8,233 nt of DNA from Bacteroidota bacterium. GTDB lineage: Bacteria > Bacteroidota > Bacteroidia > Bacteroidales > SZUA-534. Where the stretch lies: positions 1 to 8,233 of the forward strand of contig JAIFNJ010000230.1 in the NCBI GenBank assembly GCA_020047835.1, written 5' to 3'. The position numbers were made by a program, and so were the translations under genes. Shown here in pieces: positions 6,966 through 8,233 of this stretch. Below the pieces are notes generated by a model. That model searched no databases and was not told the origin of the DNA. It saw nothing but the letters and a program-made list of their open reading frames with translations. Positions within the stretch are counted from its first letter, which is position 1; every line of letters begins with the position of its first letter.

Positions 6966-7440
6966 ATGGTCGTAAGAAGGACATTATTATTAGGTTTTGA
7001 TACAAAATACGCAAGCGAAACGCAAGAATCAATGTCTCAAAAGAGCTTAAGTAAAAAGGAACTTTTAATCACTTTTATACTAATTACAGTCGTTGGAAAA
7101 AAGGCCTTAGATAAGATTTCAACCTATGGAAAGCTGTTTTATGAAACCTTGGCAAAAAAAGATTTATAGGATGTGCACATATTATGGAATCGAATTTTGA
7201 GGCCCACAAGGAATTGGCGCTGGCCTCATCTAATGAATACCTCGATAGTATTTACACTTTTGCCAAGCAAAACCGCGCTTACGGAGGGAAAATTTGTGGT
7301 GCCGGAGGTGGAAGTGCATTTATTATTTATTGCAAAGATATCGAGCTGCTAAAATAGGCCCCGAAAAACAATTTATCGATTGTTTTAAAATTGATTTTGA
7401 GTTTGAATATAAGTATATCAAGGAATTGAATAAAAAATAG
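6966..7440 (+). pseudogene. GHMP-family kinase remnant: N-terminal half lost, two frameshifts
   Basis: Three consecutive frames together read like the C-terminal part of a GHMP-superfamily kinase (heptose-7-phosphate kinase or similar sugar kinase). Segment one (6966-7166) gives LLLGFDTKYASETQESM and ends KISTYGKLFYETLAKKDL before a TAG at 7167. Segment two (about 7169-7354, frame -1) continues GCAHIMESNFEAHKELA and contains GGKICGAGGGSAFIIY, the C-terminal glycine-rich GHMP motif, before a TAG at 7355. Segment three (again frame -1, 7357-7440) reads GPEKQFIDCFKIDFEFEY to a stop at 7438. Each break is repaired by adding one base. The family's N-terminal region, with the ATP-binding PxxxGLGSSA-type motif, is absent: in the segment-one frame, stops at 6936 and 6942 close off the upstream side. 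So this is a truncated, probably inactive relic. The sugar substrate cannot be told. Family assignment rests mainly on the GGKxxGAGGG motif and the helix pattern before it. Confidence 0.75.
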
Positions 7441-7448
7441 TGTTTAAA

Positions 7449-7467
7449 TAGGGGCATTCAAGCCCTA
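7449..7467 (-). terminator. Weak hairpin after the beta-propeller gene
   Basis: On the minus strand TAGGGC and GCCCcTA can pair around TTGAAT with one bulged C, and a T-rich stretch (TATTTTTTATT) follows about 8 bases later. It lies just past the stop of the leftward gene at 7475 and could end its transcript, but the stem is short and the T-run is displaced. Confidence 0.35.
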
Positions 7468-7474
7468 CTCCATT

Positions 7475-8233
7475 TCAAATGGAAATGGAATAAGCCCCCA
7501 AATATTCACCGTGTCTGACGTACAAAATTCCATTCCGTATCACCGGATGAGCAAAATACTCTTTGCTTCCTTTGGTAATCTTTAGTGTTGAAACATCTTG
7601 CATTTTATCGCCTTGAATGGAAACCAAATGCATTTCACCTTTAAAGTTATAGTAATAGAGCATGCCATCGGCAGCAATGAGTGAGCCCCGGCCCAGTGGC
7701 AATGAATCGACTATTGCCCCACTTTGAACATCCATCTTAACCAAACTGTTTTTTGAAAAAGCACAGCTATACAAATACTTATCAATCAGTAATATTCCAC
7801 CCATATAGTTATCCACTGCAGGATTGTTCCACAGCTGTTTGGCTTCGGTGCCATCTGGGGATAGTTGCAGAGCCACGGCGCAATTGCCATCGCCTTCCAC
7901 ATAATACAGAATGTTGTTTTCGAAAAGAACGGTGTTGGCGTGGGTATCACCCATTCCAGGACTCCTTTTATCTAACGGGGTATTTACCTGTTCGTGGGTC
8001 CAAAGCAAGTTGCTGGTTGCTACTTCAATGGCTAGTAAGTGATACGCCGAAAATGCAATCAATAATTTACGACCTCCGATTTCAATAATTGTTGGGGCAT
8101 GATATGCTGAACGCTCCCCTTTTCCAGCGCAGCTCCAGATCAATGTACCAGAAAAGCGGTTCAATGCAACTACGTTGTTTTCAGGTCCGCCGGGGCAGCA
8201 AAAAACCTTTTCATCCTCTACTTTGAGGGATTC
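7475..8233 (-). CDS. PQQ-like beta-propeller protein, C-terminal part
   Basis: The frame is open to the right window edge, so the TTG at 8164 is not a start. The 23 codons before it are typical for the family (CCPGGPENNVVALN), and 252 residues are visible. Repeated propeller-blade strands can be seen: VVALNRFSGTLIW (visible residues 21-33), LLAIEVATSNLLW (66-78), VALQLSPDGTEAKQLW (120-135), LVKMDVQSGAIVD (164-176), and a closing ILYVRHGEYLGAYSI (236-250), which matches the usual end of such proteins. Comparable proteins are annotated as PQQ-binding-like or BamB-like beta-propellers and are generally secreted or periplasmic; the signal peptide would be outside the window. No catalytic or PQQ-binding residue can be assigned from the part seen, so it may be a quinoprotein dehydrogenase or a non-enzymatic propeller. 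It converges with the kinase relic (34 bases between stops) and has no evident functional link to its neighbours. Confidence 0.85.
   Translation of the reverse strand, partial: ESLKVEDEKVFCCPGGPENNVVALNRFSGTLIWSCAGKGERSAYHAPTIIEIGGRKLLIAFSAYHLLAIEVATSNLLWTHEQVNTPLDKRSPGMGDTHANTVLFENNILYYVEGDGNCAVALQLSPDGTEAKQLWNNPAVDNYMGGILLIDKYLYSCAFSKNSLVKMDVQSGAIVDSLPLGRGSLIAADGMLYYYNFKGEMHLVSIQGDKMQDVSTLKITKGSKEYFAHPVIRNGILYVRHGEYLGAYSISI

Noticed and set aside
7753..8088. A 111-codon plus-strand frame opposite the beta-propeller gene
   Set aside because: It is antisense to clear beta-propeller repeats and its peptide has no recognisable features.

Overview
The window looks like a chromosomal piece of a Bacteroidota genome. 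The indications are a TonB-dependent receptor with an N-terminal CarboxypepD-regulatory-like domain, a HAMP/GAF coiled-coil sensor of a type common in Cytophagales and relatives, a tRNA without an encoded CCA end, an exact TAnnTTTG -7 promoter element in front of that tRNA, and little visible Shine-Dalgarno sequence. I cannot name the genus.

Layout from left to right. (1) 1-1158 (+): 3' part of a beta-ketoacyl-ACP synthase II (FabF-like) gene cut by the left window edge, with the Cys-His-Lys-His active-site set intact. (2) 1235-4236 (-): a probable two-gene unit, with an uncharacterised 174-residue membrane-anchored protein (GTG start) followed after 71 bp by an 801-residue outer-membrane TonB-dependent receptor of the hemoglobin/transferrin/lactoferrin-receptor type. 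(3) 4237-4779: an AT-rich non-coding stretch ending in the promoter of a tRNA. (4) 4780-4851 (+): tRNA-Arg(CCG), then a strong hairpin terminator that can work in both directions. (5) 5012-6859 (-): a membrane sensor with a helical-bundle periplasmic region, tandem HAMP, GAF and a C-terminal coiled coil, but no recognisable output domain; its start is an unusual TTG. (6) 6966-7440 (+): decayed C-terminal half of a GHMP-superfamily sugar or metabolite kinase, broken by two -1 frameshifts and lacking its N-terminal half. (7) 7475-8233 (-): C-terminal part of a PQQ-like beta-propeller protein whose 5' end lies beyond the window.

The genes do not form one pathway. The only clear functional pairing is the small membrane protein plus TonB receptor, which would act together in uptake of an iron complex or haem (inferred). 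The stretch 6860-7440 looks like a decay or rearrangement site: the kinase has lost its 5' half, and the neighbouring sensor begins at a TTG two codons after an in-frame stop. I found no CRISPR array, insertion sequence, phage gene or defence-system signature. The items most worth following up are the small protein paired with the receptor, the output-less sensor, and the kinase remnant with two nearly identical frameshift sites.
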